From Marinobacter sp. ELB17 (GTDB taxonomy: Bacteria > Pseudomonadota > Gammaproteobacteria > Pseudomonadales > Oleiphilaceae): 64,000 bases of DNA. Both the position numbers and the translations under genes were made by a program. The stretch's first letter is position 1. Every line of letters starts with the position of its first letter. The stretch spans positions 62,001 through 126,000 of the forward strand of contig NZ_AAXY01000005.1 in the NCBI RefSeq assembly GCF_000169375.1. Reading direction: 5' to 3'. The notes beneath the pieces are model-generated. The model was not told where the DNA came from, did not search any database, and was given only the letters and a program-made list of their open reading frames with translations. Positions 1-8,449 of the stretch are shown piece by piece.

Positions 1-2
1 TG

Positions 3-1037
3 CTCAGTCACTGTCCTTTAAACCAGGGCCAAGAGATTGCAGAACAACTGCGCGAAGCGGTCTGTGGATTTCATTTTTCCTGGGACGGTCAAGTGTTCGC
101 CGTGGGTGTCAGTATCGGCATAGTGCACCTAACCCAACCCTGCGGTGATCTGGGTATCATGCTGAGCAAAGCGGATACCGCCTGTTATCTGGCGAAAAAC
201 CTGGGGCGTAACCGGGTGCACCTGCACCTGCCCGACAGCAGCGAAGTCAAACTACAGACCGATCAAGTGCAGTGGGTTAACCGCATTCGACAAGCCCTCA
301 ATGAAGATCACTTCCGTCTGTTTTGCCAGCCTATCATGGCGTTGGATCAGGCGGATGCTGACCCGACCCACTATGAGATTCTGTTGCGGCTTAAGGATGC
401 GCGGGGGCACATGGTGCCGCCCGGCGCGTTTCTGCCTTCAGCGGAGCGGTTTAACCTGATGCCACAGATAGACCTCTGGGTCATCCGTAACACCTTAGCC
501 TGGATGGGCGGTCAGTTGCGTGGCAGTCATCTTGACCTGCACTGTGCGATCAACCTGTCCGGGGCCTCCATCGGCCATCCCGAGTGTCTGCAAACCATTC
601 GCGAGCAGCTGACCAAACACCGGGTGCCAGCCCACCGGGTCTGTTTTGAGATCACGGAAACAACCGCCATGGCGGACCTGAAAAAGGCCCAGGATTTTAT
701 CGGCGAGCTTAGAACTCTGGGCTGCAAGTTTGCCCTGGATGATTTTGGCAGTGGCCTGTCATCCTTCGGGTATTTGAGGCATCTGTCGGTAGATTACCTC
801 AAAATTGACGGCATTTTTATCCGTGAGTTGGCGCAGAGCCCTATCGACCGGGCGATAGTGGACTCCATCAATACCATCGGGCACATTATGGGCTTAAAGA
901 CCGTTGCCGAATTTGTGGAGGATGGCGCCACCCATGAGATATTGCACCAACTGGGAGTCGATTATGCCCAAGGCTACCATCTGGGCCGGCCACAACCGCT
1001 GGAAAGCCTGGGGAATGCGCATGTAATGCCCCGTTAA
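3..1037 (+). CDS. GGDEF-EAL cyclic-di-GMP protein, 5' end outside the window
   Basis: The reading frame is open from the left window edge, so the N-terminus is missing. The first ~70 visible residues look like the end of a GGDEF domain. An EAL phosphodiesterase domain follows, with NLSG, FEITET, DDFGSG, the DYLKIDG strand, AEFVE and QGYHLG. The signature EAL triplet reads EIL (EILLRL), but the metal-binding Glu, Asn, Glu, Asp-Asp and Gln positions seem to be kept. c-di-GMP hydrolysis is therefore plausible, and the inference is a cytoplasmic second-messenger enzyme. An internal GTG at 93 could be mistaken for the start, but the upstream codons continue the domain. It is convergent with the next gene, 38 bp away. 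Confidence 0.85.
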   Translation, partial: LSHCPLNQGQEIAEQLREAVCGFHFSWDGQVFAVGVSIGIVHLTQPCGDLGIMLSKADTACYLAKNLGRNRVHLHLPDSSEVKLQTDQVQWVNRIRQALNEDHFRLFCQPIMALDQADADPTHYEILLRLKDARGHMVPPGAFLPSAERFNLMPQIDLWVIRNTLAWMGGQLRGSHLDLHCAINLSGASIGHPECLQTIREQLTKHRVPAHRVCFEITETTAMADLKKAQDFIGELRTLGCKFALDDFGSGLSSFGYLRHLSVDYLKIDGIFIRELAQSPIDRAIVDSINTIGHIMGLKTVAEFVEDGATHEILHQLGVDYAQGYHLGRPQPLESLGNAHVMPR

Positions 1038-1075
1038 GCGTGGCGACCTAAAAACTATCTCACCGACAGGTCTCA

Positions 1076-1720
1076 TCACAAGCCTATTTTTTGAAGGTCG
1101 CCGGGGTAATCAATATCCAGGGTCACTCCAGGATCATCAACGTCAACCCAGATGCAGTGGTGGATATGATGTTTAAACAACTCCCGCGCCCCGCCCTCTC
1201 CTTTGACCTGTCGCAACTCTGACCAAAAATTGCGGCCAAAAATAACCGGGTGCCCTACCTGGCTTTTATACCGTGGGCGGACAATGTTTTCTGCTGTCGC
1301 CAAAGCGATTAATCTCTGACATGTTGCGGGTGATAACCAAGGCATATCGCCGAGAAAAATGGCTGCCGCAAGGCCATGAGCGTTTTGAAGCATCTGAAAA
1401 GCATCGGCAAGGCTACTACCCAAGCCACAATTGGATTGAGGAGCTCTTAGGATCTGCACTTTTTGTAAGTACGTCGGAGATAACAACGCCTTCGGGTCAT
1501 CTTCTGCCTTCAGTACCACATAAGTATGCGAAAAATTAGGGAGCACGGCAGACAGGGTTTGGCCTAACAAAGTCTCGCCATCCGCGAAAGGTGTCAGGCG
1601 TTTATCAGAACCAAAACGTTGTGAACGGCCTGCGGCCAGCACGATGGCAATCACATCTCCATTGGCTGCATCTACAGGCATCTCCATGTTATCTATCTCG
1701 GCCATAATAAATTCGGACAA
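1076..1720 (-). CDS. MocA-like molybdenum cofactor nucleotidyltransferase
   Basis: MobA/MocA-type NTP-transferase of 214 residues. It has the N-terminal nucleotide-binding loop LAAGRSQRFGSDK, the GDMPW metal-binding motif and the VGHPVIFGRNFW segment typical of MocA, which makes molybdopterin cytosine dinucleotide. The start overlaps the end of the upstream xdhC-like gene by up to 32 bp; an in-frame ATG at 1705 would shorten the overlap. The tight pairing with an XdhC-family gene supports a role in maturing a molybdenum hydroxylase. No such enzyme lies in the window, so the client protein is unknown. MobA (guanine form) is less likely because of the XdhC neighbour. Confidence 0.82.
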   Translation of the reverse strand: MSEFIMAEIDNMEMPVDAANGDVIAIVLAAGRSQRFGSDKRLTPFADGETLLGQTLSAVLPNFSHTYVVLKAEDDPKALLSPTYLQKVQILRAPQSNCGLGSSLADAFQMLQNAHGLAAAIFLGDMPWLSPATCQRLIALATAENIVRPRYKSQVGHPVIFGRNFWSELRQVKGEGGARELFKHHIHHCIWVDVDDPGVTLDIDYPGDLQKIGL

Positions 1721-2651
1721 TGTCGGCCATCACGGCCAGCGCGATCTCGGCGGGTGTTTTACTGCCAATATTCAACCCTATCGGCATGTGAATACGGGAT
1801 ACATCCTGCTCGCTAAGACCTCCCGAGCGGCGCAGTCGCTGAGCCCGGGTTGCAGACGTTTTCTCAGAGCCCATAACCCCGATGTAGAAAGCAGGCGTTT
1901 TTACCGCATCAATCATCGCCAAGTCGTCAATGCGGGGATCATGGGATAAAGCCACAATAGCCGTGTCGGCATGACAGCCTTGCCGCGCAAGGTATACAGA
2001 CGCTAACACCGGCTGAATATTCACACCTGGAACATCAAAAGTGGACAACACATCTTCCCTAGGGTCACAAACAACAACTTCAAAACCCAGTGTTTTGGCA
2101 AAATCCGCGCACGCTACCGATACCGGCGAAATACCCGCAATCACCAGTCGGCGCACCGGGCCGATTCTGACTCGCACAATGGCTCCCGACCTTTCTACTC
2201 GAGGGCCTTCACCGGTGTCCGGCAGAAGGCTGATTTCTGACGTTTCCAGGTTGATTATTCGTAGGCAGCGCTGCTGCCCTAGCAACGATTGCTGCAATTG
2301 ATACAACTGTTGCTGGTGTTCTTCGGAAGGCGGAAAACGCTCAACCAGCACCTCAAGTACCCCGCCGCAAGGCAGCTTTAAACGCTCTTTGTTTGCCTCA
2401 TTATAACCATAACGAATAACCTCGTTGGCAGAGGAAAACCTCCCAAATTGCAGCTGATCTAGAAAGTCTTCCTCGACACAGCCGCCAGAAAGCGACCCGA
2501 CATGCCGACCATCTTGACGGGCCACCAGCAAGGCTCCTGGAGCACGAGGTGATGAGCCATAGGTCGCCAATACGGTGCACAGCCAAACAGTGCTCCCTGA
2601 TTTACTCCAGTTAAAAGCATGATCAATAACGTCAAGATCAAGATACTGCAT
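1689..2651 (-). CDS. XdhC/CoxI family molybdoenzyme maturation protein
   Basis: 320 residues with the two XdhC_CoxI regions. The N-terminal block has TVLATYGSSPRAPGA and GSLSGGCVEE; the C-terminal Rossmann-like block has SHDPRIDDLAMIDA, YIGVMGSEKT and GLNIGSKTPAEIALAVMADIV. XdhC proteins bind the molybdenum cofactor, promote its sulfuration and deliver it to xanthine-dehydrogenase-family enzymes. The gene is first in a two-gene minus-strand unit and overlaps the MocA-like gene. A start at 2651 gives a normal family N-terminus. Confidence 0.87.
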   Translation of the reverse strand: MQYLDLDVIDHAFNWSKSGSTVWLCTVLATYGSSPRAPGALLVARQDGRHVGSLSGGCVEEDFLDQLQFGRFSSANEVIRYGYNEANKERLKLPCGGVLEVLVERFPPSEEHQQQLYQLQQSLLGQQRCLRIINLETSEISLLPDTGEGPRVERSGAIVRVRIGPVRRLVIAGISPVSVACADFAKTLGFEVVVCDPREDVLSTFDVPGVNIQPVLASVYLARQGCHADTAIVALSHDPRIDDLAMIDAVKTPAFYIGVMGSEKTSATRAQRLRRSGGLSEQDVSRIHMPIGLNIGSKTPAEIALAVMADIVRIYYGRDR

Positions 2652-2724
2652 GATTACCCCCCGTTTTCCCGGTTCAACTGCGCCGTTTCGGCTTTGCTGT
2701 GCAGGTGCTTTTCAAACACGGATG

Positions 2725-3390
2725 CTACTCATCCCGATTGAACATGCTCGGGTTCCCTTTTACAAAATCCTGTATCCAGCGCTCCAGAAACGATTCGTTC
2801 TTGCCGGTTCTGACATACCGATAGCCCAAAATCGAGATAACCAGCGCACCCAGAGTATCTACGATCAGGTCCCACATGGTGTCGGTCAGGCCTGAGGGGT
2901 CGCCCAGCATGGGTTTTTGCATGTTCATACCAAATAAAGTGTCCATGGCAAATTCAAAGATTTCCCACAAGGCGCCGATGGCCACGGCGAACAGAAAAGC
3001 AAAAAAAGCGACAAAACCGGGGCGCATGTGCAGATTAATGTCTTCGACTTCGTTCATTACGTGCACCAGCAAAAAACCGACAATGCCCAGCAAGAAGCCG
3101 GAGCTGGTGTGCAGGGCAATATCCCACCACCAATAACGGGTGTAATAACCGCGCACCTCCCCTAAAAAAAGCGCCGCAAACACAAACAGGATGGCAAGAA
3201 GCACAAATTCAGGTGGTATGAAAACACGAAAAAAACGACTAATGAGCAGTGGCGCCAGCGTAATCAGCAAAATGCCAATGGTAAGTACCATCGCAAGCCA
3301 CTGTTGCTGCCAGATGGCGACCAGTATTTCGGCTACCAGAATAATCTGGAGAAAAAATGTCAGGCGCCGGTGAATCAGTCGCTGTTGCAT
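2725..3390 (-). CDS. DUF2238 (YjdF-like) integral membrane protein
   Basis: 221 residues with about six hydrophobic segments. It carries the conserved blocks of the DUF2238/YjdF family: WWWDIALHTSSG in the middle, GALWEIFEFAMD, and DTMWDLIVDTLGAL near the end. The family is an inner-membrane protein without a settled biochemical role. The tail is charged and cytosolic (ERWIQDFVKGNPSMFNRDE). The gene is 73 bp downstream of xdhC on the same strand, and 40 bp separates its start from the next minus-strand gene. Shared transcription is possible but unproven. Confidence 0.8.
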   Translation of the reverse strand: MQQRLIHRRLTFFLQIILVAEILVAIWQQQWLAMVLTIGILLITLAPLLISRFFRVFIPPEFVLLAILFVFAALFLGEVRGYYTRYWWWDIALHTSSGFLLGIVGFLLVHVMNEVEDINLHMRPGFVAFFAFLFAVAIGALWEIFEFAMDTLFGMNMQKPMLGDPSGLTDTMWDLIVDTLGALVISILGYRYVRTGKNESFLERWIQDFVKGNPSMFNRDE

Positions 3391-3430
3391 GCAAGGCCTT
3401 GAAGATTATGGTTTGGTAACCGCGACCAGA

Positions 3431-4594
3431 TCAATTCTCGGCCACTAGTTGCAGAATTTCCTGATCAATTGCTTTTGCATCTACCAAGTGCGAAAACCAC
3501 ACTTGCTCGCTTTGGCCACGCAACAAACTCAGGAGAACGCCCAGCACAGCCCCACGATGAACATTGTCGCCACCCACGTGGGTATTGGCCAGCAATGCTT
3601 GTTGTGGTTGATCGCGGTAGCGGCATAAGAAGTACAACAACGCGGGCCAGGAATCGGAAATATAGCACGCGGGGGATAGCATGCGGCCCACCACGTCGGA
3701 ATCTGGGGCCTGCTTTTCAATCGCGGCCAATAGTGCTTTGCGCGTGCGAGCCGGAACAGATTGCAGCAGTTCCTCATTGGTGGGCTGCTCACCGTCGGGC
3801 CGAAGCAACAGTTGCGCTATCAGGCTTACGTAAGCATCACAGACCAACGCCAACTCGTCGCTGGGGTGGGTTAGAAACAAATGCTCTCGACACTGCGCTT
3901 GTACTTGTTCTAATGGAAGGCCGTTTAACAGGCTTTGCAGCGCCAGCGGCGCAATTGTGACCAAGCCGCCGACAGAGGCTGTGTCGTGAGTTACCGCTCC
4001 ACATTTGCGCGGTGGCAAGCCCTGAGCGTAGTTGTGAAAAAAGCCACGATGGTAAGACTCAGCGTAAGTGTCCGGATGTTGTGGCGCATCGGCTGTCATG
4101 AAGTCGATGTAGCGAGCGGCAAAATCGTCCACGCTGTATGCACTACCCTGCGTTTTACCGCCATTCTCTGAGCCACTTTCCACACCGTCTGCATCGCCAC
4201 GGTTCTGTTCAGCCTCTGACAAGGTGCGCATCAGTAGTCTGGCACAGTGGGCGTTCAGGGTATTGTCGCCCGCGGCCATTCCCACATGGTAGTGCACGTT
4301 CGCGCGATCCCAGTGTTGGCGGCGGCCTTTCAGTATGACGTCGCCAACCACATCTGGCGCCGCCTTGGCCGCGGCTTTGCGGCCACCCTGAGCGGTAGAA
4401 TGCAGAGACATAATAGACGACGGATGCCATTCTGGCGGCGCATCAAAAGCGCCAACGCCGTTTGGAAACGCGGCGAAAATATCGCCCACCCGGTAATACC
4501 AGTGCACAGGCATAGCTAAGGCGTCAGCCACAAATAAATTCTGAAGTGCGGCGCGAGCGCGCTCTTGCATCAGAGAAAGCTGGGGTGAGGTCAT
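3431..4594 (-). CDS. ADP-ribosylglycohydrolase family protein
   Basis: 387 residues. The N-terminus RARAALQNLFVADALAMPVHWYY matches the opening helix and substrate loop of the ADP-ribosylglycohydrolase fold. The C-terminal NTHVGGDNVHRGAVLGVLL carries the GGDN..G motif that binds Mg2+ in the DraG/ARH family. Members remove ADP-ribose from proteins or small molecules; this longer bacterial branch has no assigned substrate. An acidic low-complexity linker (DADGVESGSENGG) interrupts the middle. The start is the ATG at 4594. A cytoplasmic location is inferred because no signal peptide is seen. Confidence 0.8.
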   Translation of the reverse strand: MTSPQLSLMQERARAALQNLFVADALAMPVHWYYRVGDIFAAFPNGVGAFDAPPEWHPSSIMSLHSTAQGGRKAAAKAAPDVVGDVILKGRRQHWDRANVHYHVGMAAGDNTLNAHCARLLMRTLSEAEQNRGDADGVESGSENGGKTQGSAYSVDDFAARYIDFMTADAPQHPDTYAESYHRGFFHNYAQGLPPRKCGAVTHDTASVGGLVTIAPLALQSLLNGLPLEQVQAQCREHLFLTHPSDELALVCDAYVSLIAQLLLRPDGEQPTNEELLQSVPARTRKALLAAIEKQAPDSDVVGRMLSPACYISDSWPALLYFLCRYRDQPQQALLANTHVGGDNVHRGAVLGVLLSLLRGQSEQVWFSHLVDAKAIDQEILQLVAEN

Positions 4595-4747
4595 AAAATC
4601 GGGTTCCTTCAGTTAAGTGCCATTGCGGTGAAAAAGATAAGTGGCATTGTTGTAGAGTGCGCATAGTGCTTTTACGCCCTTCGCCCTGCGATGTATCTTT
4701 ACACATTGGTCAAATCGTTTTATTCCCAACGCTCACAAGGACACGCC

Positions 4748-5389
4748 ATGCATCCGGAGAAGCCATTTTCGCAAGCTTGCGAAAACAACAAGGGGCCAAT
4801 ACTCGACGCACTGCGACGAGTTTTCACAACGCCAACCACGGTCTTGGAAATTGGTACTGGGACAGGGCAACACGCAGTGCACTTCGCCACTAACCTGCCC
4901 CATCTTTACTGGCAAACCAGTGACCACCCCAATCATTACCAACTGTGCCAGCCCTGGCTGATCGATGCCAGGCTGCCCAATATTGGAGACCCCATTGCTT
5001 TGAATGTGAGCCAAGAGCCTTGGCCGGTGATGGAGTTCAGCGGTGTATTTTCAGCTAACACCGCCCACATCATGGCCTGGCACGAAGTAGAAGCGATGTT
5101 TGCGGGCGTGGGCAGAGGCCTGGCGGATTCAGCCGTATTGGAGAACGAAGAGCGCGGGCAATTCTGTCTTTACGGCCCGTTCAAATACAACGGCGATTTT
5201 ACCAGCGCCAGCAATCAAAATTTTGACCAGCACCTTCGAAGCCACGCGGCGCACATGGGCATTCGCAATATTGAGAACCTGATCGAACTGGCACAAAACC
5301 ACGGTATGGTTCTGGCGCAAGACCACACCATGCCCGCCAACAATCAGCTGCTGGTGTGGCGCACAACCACTAAACCAGAAGCACTTTAA
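4748..5389 (+). CDS. DUF938 SAM-dependent methyltransferase-like protein
   Basis: DUF938 family. HPEKPFSQACENNKGPIL is the typical family opening. A class I SAM-binding glycine motif follows (VLEIGTGTGQHAVHFA), then WQTSDHP and SANTAHIMAWHEVEAMF. The ATG at 4748 was chosen because the family N-terminus begins there and an AAGGA ribosome site lies 6 bp upstream. The frame stays open to 4691, but that extension does not look like the family. The methyl acceptor is unknown. Its last 20 bases overlap the 3' tail of a convergent mntP-like remnant. Confidence 0.85.
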   Translation: MHPEKPFSQACENNKGPILDALRRVFTTPTTVLEIGTGTGQHAVHFATNLPHLYWQTSDHPNHYQLCQPWLIDARLPNIGDPIALNVSQEPWPVMEFSGVFSANTAHIMAWHEVEAMFAGVGRGLADSAVLENEERGQFCLYGPFKYNGDFTSASNQNFDQHLRSHAAHMGIRNIENLIELAQNHGMVLAQDHTMPANNQLLVWRTTTKPEAL

Positions 5390-5569
5390 AGCCAATCAAA
5401 ATGAGCACAACGCCCCCAGAAACTCGGCTTTACTTTCCAGCCAGGTTCCACAGCGTGCTCTCCCAAGGAGACACCTATTGCGCTGAATACGAGCGTGGTT
5501 CCGCCAATCAGCAGCAACGGCGACGGCGCTCATGCTAAGCGCCAGCGCTAGAATAATGAGTTCGATCAT
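5370..5569 (-). pseudogene. Collapsed remnant of an mntP-like manganese efflux gene
   Basis: On the minus strand an ATG at 5569 opens MIELIILALALSMSAVAV, the MntP-type first helix. The frame then shifts to LLLIGGTTLVFSAIGVSLGE, then to KAEFLG, then to VLILIGFKVLLV, and ends at a stop at 5370-5372. The pieces match the N-terminal and C-terminal ends of a MntP (YebN) protein of about 185 residues. More than 100 central residues are absent and at least two frameshifts separate the pieces. The assignment comes from recognising family motifs by eye. Confidence 0.62.
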
Positions 5570-5926
5570 AATGTAGACATCTGAATTATTTCGCTGTGCT
5601 TTGGAGTCGAACGATAAACTACCGATTTTTCCCGCAAAAACCAGTCATAGATTCAACAATGGAAGGCTTGTGGAAGTTGGCAAAAGGTTATAGATTGAGT
5701 GGAAGCTTTTACAGGCCAAATTCTCACTGTATTCCCGCGTAAAAGGCCCTGTTGGGAGCAATTTCCTTCTAAAGTTGAACTATTTATACTTTCGCATCTT
5801 CCGCCAGGCTGACGTGCAAAGTGACTTTTTCGCATTTCTTACTGTTCGCTGAACCCGCTCTTTTAACGCCAGGTTCGGCGTTTTATCTCTGCATTGCTTT
5901 ATACTTTTTATTCTCTGGAGATTACG
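5570..5926. other. Gene-free stretch upstream of rnk
   Basis: About 357 bp with no supported gene. A 60-codon minus-strand frame inside it has no family features. The rnk promoter must lie here, but no convincing sigma-70 boxes, operator or terminator was found. Confidence 0.5.
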
Positions 5927-6310
5927 ATGTCCGAATTGCCAGCGATTCTGGTTGCTGAAGAAGATTTTAACCGCCTGTCTAGCATGATTGAAAAACAGGG
6001 TAACTTAGAAACCGCTGCGGCGCTGGATGAAGAGCTCAGCCGTTCAACTCTAGTGCCGCTGGCAGATATACCCGACACAGTAGTTACCATGAATACAGCT
6101 GTACGTTTTCAAGACGAAGACAGCAAAAAAGAGCACCAGTTAACCCTGGTCTACCCCCACGAAATGGGCGACGGCGAAGGTAAAATATCCATTCTGGCCC
6201 CGGCTGGCTCGGCGCTGCTGGGTTTGAGCGTGGGCGAATCCATCAAATGGCCAGTACGTGGTCGCAAAAACCTGCACCTGAAGATCATTTCGGTCCAGCG
6301 CCAAAAATAA
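5927..6310 (+). CDS. rnk: Regulator of nucleoside diphosphate kinase (Rnk/GreA-like)
   Basis: 127 residues from the ATG at 5927, which has a CTGGAG ribosome site 6 bp upstream. An in-frame start at 5894 would add residues unlike the family. The N-terminal coiled-coil-like half is LPAILVAEEDFNRLSSMI. The C-terminal FKBP-like GreA/GreB half has VTMNTAVRF, LTLVYP, ISILAPAGSALLGLSVG and a basic end. Rnk binds RNA polymerase near the secondary channel and influences nucleotide pools and alginate or polyphosphate metabolism in pseudomonads. It is monocistronic here and convergent with a LysR gene 41 bp downstream. Confidence 0.88.
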   Translation: MSELPAILVAEEDFNRLSSMIEKQGNLETAAALDEELSRSTLVPLADIPDTVVTMNTAVRFQDEDSKKEHQLTLVYPHEMGDGEGKISILAPAGSALLGLSVGESIKWPVRGRKNLHLKIISVQRQK

Positions 6311-6351
6311 GTTTGCCCCGCGCCTTAGTAACCGGCGCCCCCACTTATCAC

Positions 6352-7251
6352 CTAGGCTTTGTTGTGCAAAATGTCAGCAAACGCCTGGGCCGATGGCGAC
6401 AAGGGACGGTCACGGAATCGTAATTCATACAGTGACCGGCTCAACTGTTCAGCGCCGGGTAGCGCCACTTCCTGTAACCGTTCTAACTCCAGCAATTCGC
6501 TGATGACCACCCTGGGCAAAAGCGCAAAACCCATACCGTTGGTAACGCAGCGAGCAATACCCTCGTTTGACGCTATCTGCAAGGTGGTTTTCGGTATAAT
6601 TCCCAGACTTGCAAGTAGGCGGTCGCAAACCGAGCGCGTTCCAGACCCCTCTTCCCGTTGAACCCAGCAGCCACTGTTCAGTCGCTCCAAAACACCTTCG
6701 CCTTGTGCCCACTCAGTGCCGGCCACCAGCAATAAGCCTTCATCACGCCAATGGCGACTTTCAATCCGTGGGTCTTCCACATCCCCTTCAACGATCGCCA
6801 GGTCCAACTGACAATCCAATAGCCATTCGCTGATTACCCGGGTGTTTGCCACACGCACCTTCACTCTGATGTGCGGATACCGGCGCGCAAATTCGGCAAT
6901 CGCCGCCGGCAGCCAATAACCGGCTACGGTGGTGCTAGCGCCCAGTGTCAAGTTGCCAATATGCGCACCTACCCGGGCTTCTATGTCATCCACGGCGGCT
7001 TTTTCCAACGCAAAAATACCGCGAGCGTGATCAAATACCGCGCTACCACCGGCGGTCAGCTGAACTTTCTGACTATGCTGGCTTTTGCGCGACTGAATAC
7101 GGTCGACCAGCGTCAGCCCCAGCTGGCTTTCCAGCTCACGCACGCCCTGAGATACCGCAGGCTGACTAATATGCAAAACAGTAGCCGCGCCGGAAAAACT
7201 GCCTTCCTGCACCACCGTATAAAAAATCCTCATTAGATGCAGATTTAACAC
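6352..7251 (-). CDS. LysR-family regulator, YeiE/CysB-like, divergent from yeiH
   Basis: 299 residues. The N-terminal winged helix includes SFSGAATVLHISQPAVSQGVR and is followed by the LysR effector domain (LTLGASTTVAGYWLPAAIAEF). It reads divergently from a YeiH-family exporter 98 bp away. This is the arrangement of E. coli yeiE/yeiH, where the regulator responds to sulfite, so local control of the exporter is the natural inference. The start at 7251 gives the standard short leader MLNLHLMRIFYTVV. Confidence 0.88.
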   Translation of the reverse strand: MLNLHLMRIFYTVVQEGSFSGAATVLHISQPAVSQGVRELESQLGLTLVDRIQSRKSQHSQKVQLTAGGSAVFDHARGIFALEKAAVDDIEARVGAHIGNLTLGASTTVAGYWLPAAIAEFARRYPHIRVKVRVANTRVISEWLLDCQLDLAIVEGDVEDPRIESRHWRDEGLLLVAGTEWAQGEGVLERLNSGCWVQREEGSGTRSVCDRLLASLGIIPKTTLQIASNEGIARCVTNGMGFALLPRVVISELLELERLQEVALPGAEQLSRSLYELRFRDRPLSPSAQAFADILHNKA

Positions 7252-7262
7252 TATAACCTCAG

Positions 7263-7281
7263 CTTATAATCGTTTAATAAG
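7263..7281. promoter_or_regulatory. Candidate LysR operator between the divergent pair
   Basis: CTTAT-N9-ATAAG dyad in the 98-bp divergent gap, AT-rich and containing a T-N11-A core as expected for LysR sites. It is the only symmetric element noticed there. No binding evidence exists. Confidence 0.35.
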
Positions 7282-7349
7282 AGCATATTCGATCAAGTCA
7301 TAACGTGGGCGTAAGGTAGCGCCATCTCAACCCTATTCGGAGAACGCAG

Positions 7350-8432
7350 GTGAATACTGCAGAGCAACAAACAGCAACAGCAGACACAGCAGACACAAAA
7401 GGTACAATAACAGAACCCCCCCAAAAGCAGATTGTGCCGGGCCTTGCGCTAGTAGCTACGCTGGCTGGCGCCGCGTTTTTTCTGGCCCAACAATCTTGGT
7501 TTCAGAGTATGAGCATGGGCCCGCTTACGCTGGCTATTGTTCTCGGCATTGTGGCGGGCAATACGGTTCTGCGCAATCAACCCGCTATTCTGGCCGATGG
7601 CATATTTTTGGCAAAGGGCTTGCTGCTAAGGCTTGGCATTATTCTTTACGGCTTTGGCATCACTTTTCAGCAAATCAGCGCGGTTGGCGTTAACGGTGTG
7701 TTATTAGACGCCACAATGATTGCCTCTACCTTTGCGCTGGCGCAACTGATTGGCCGGCGCTGGATGAAGATGAAAAAAGAAACGACCATTTTAATCGGCG
7801 CAGGCGCTTCCATTTGTGGTGCGGCGGCGGTTTTGGCGACCGAGCCCGTTGTTAAAGGCAGAAGCGATCAGGTATCTGTCGCCGTCGCAACGGTGGTGAT
7901 TTTTGGCACCATCAGCATGTTTCTTTACCCATTGATGTATCCGCTATTGGGTATGACAGAACACCAGTATGGTATTTACGTGGGCTCTACCATTCATGAG
8001 GTTGCGCAGGTGGTTGCTGCGGGCCAGGCAATCAGCACTGAAGCGGCTAACAGCGCCATCATTGAAAAAATGGTGCGGGTAATGATGCTGGCGCCGTTCC
8101 TGCTTATTCTGGCCAACGTACGCCGGCCAAGTCGCAGTACAAACGCCGGCGATGGCAAAGAGGAACGGCAGAAGCTAGTCATTCCCTGGTTTGCGGTTCT
8201 GTTCCTGGTGGCAGCTGCGGTTAACTCTGTGATTGCCCTGCCCACCATGGCCACCAACGCCATTCGCCATATCGACCTGTTCCTGCTATCCATAGCGATG
8301 ACCGCACTGGGCTTGAGCACACAGGTATCTGCAATACGACGTGCGGGACTGCGCCCACTGATACTGGCCGGCTGTCTGTTTGCCTTTCTGACAGTTGGCG
8401 GCTATATCTTAAACCGTTTGCTGATCGGCTAA
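7350..8432 (+). CDS. YeiH-family putative sulfate/sulfonate exporter (UPF0324)
   Basis: 360 residues with about ten membrane helices. Family blocks include GPLTLAIVLGIVAGN, LRLGIILYGFGITFQQI, the conserved IGAGASICGAAAV loop and YVGSTIHEVAQVVAAG. The UPF0324/YeiH (PSE) family is linked to sulfur-compound export. The start is GTG at 7350, after a hydrophilic Thr/Ala-rich N-terminus; GGAG lies ~9 bp upstream. The divergent LysR gene is its probable regulator. The substrate is not shown by the sequence. Confidence 0.85.
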   Translation: MNTAEQQTATADTADTKGTITEPPQKQIVPGLALVATLAGAAFFLAQQSWFQSMSMGPLTLAIVLGIVAGNTVLRNQPAILADGIFLAKGLLLRLGIILYGFGITFQQISAVGVNGVLLDATMIASTFALAQLIGRRWMKMKKETTILIGAGASICGAAAVLATEPVVKGRSDQVSVAVATVVIFGTISMFLYPLMYPLLGMTEHQYGIYVGSTIHEVAQVVAAGQAISTEAANSAIIEKMVRVMMLAPFLLILANVRRPSRSTNAGDGKEERQKLVIPWFAVLFLVAAAVNSVIALPTMATNAIRHIDLFLLSIAMTALGLSTQVSAIRRAGLRPLILAGCLFAFLTVGGYILNRLLIG

Positions 8433-8449
8433 GCCATCTCTGACCGGGG

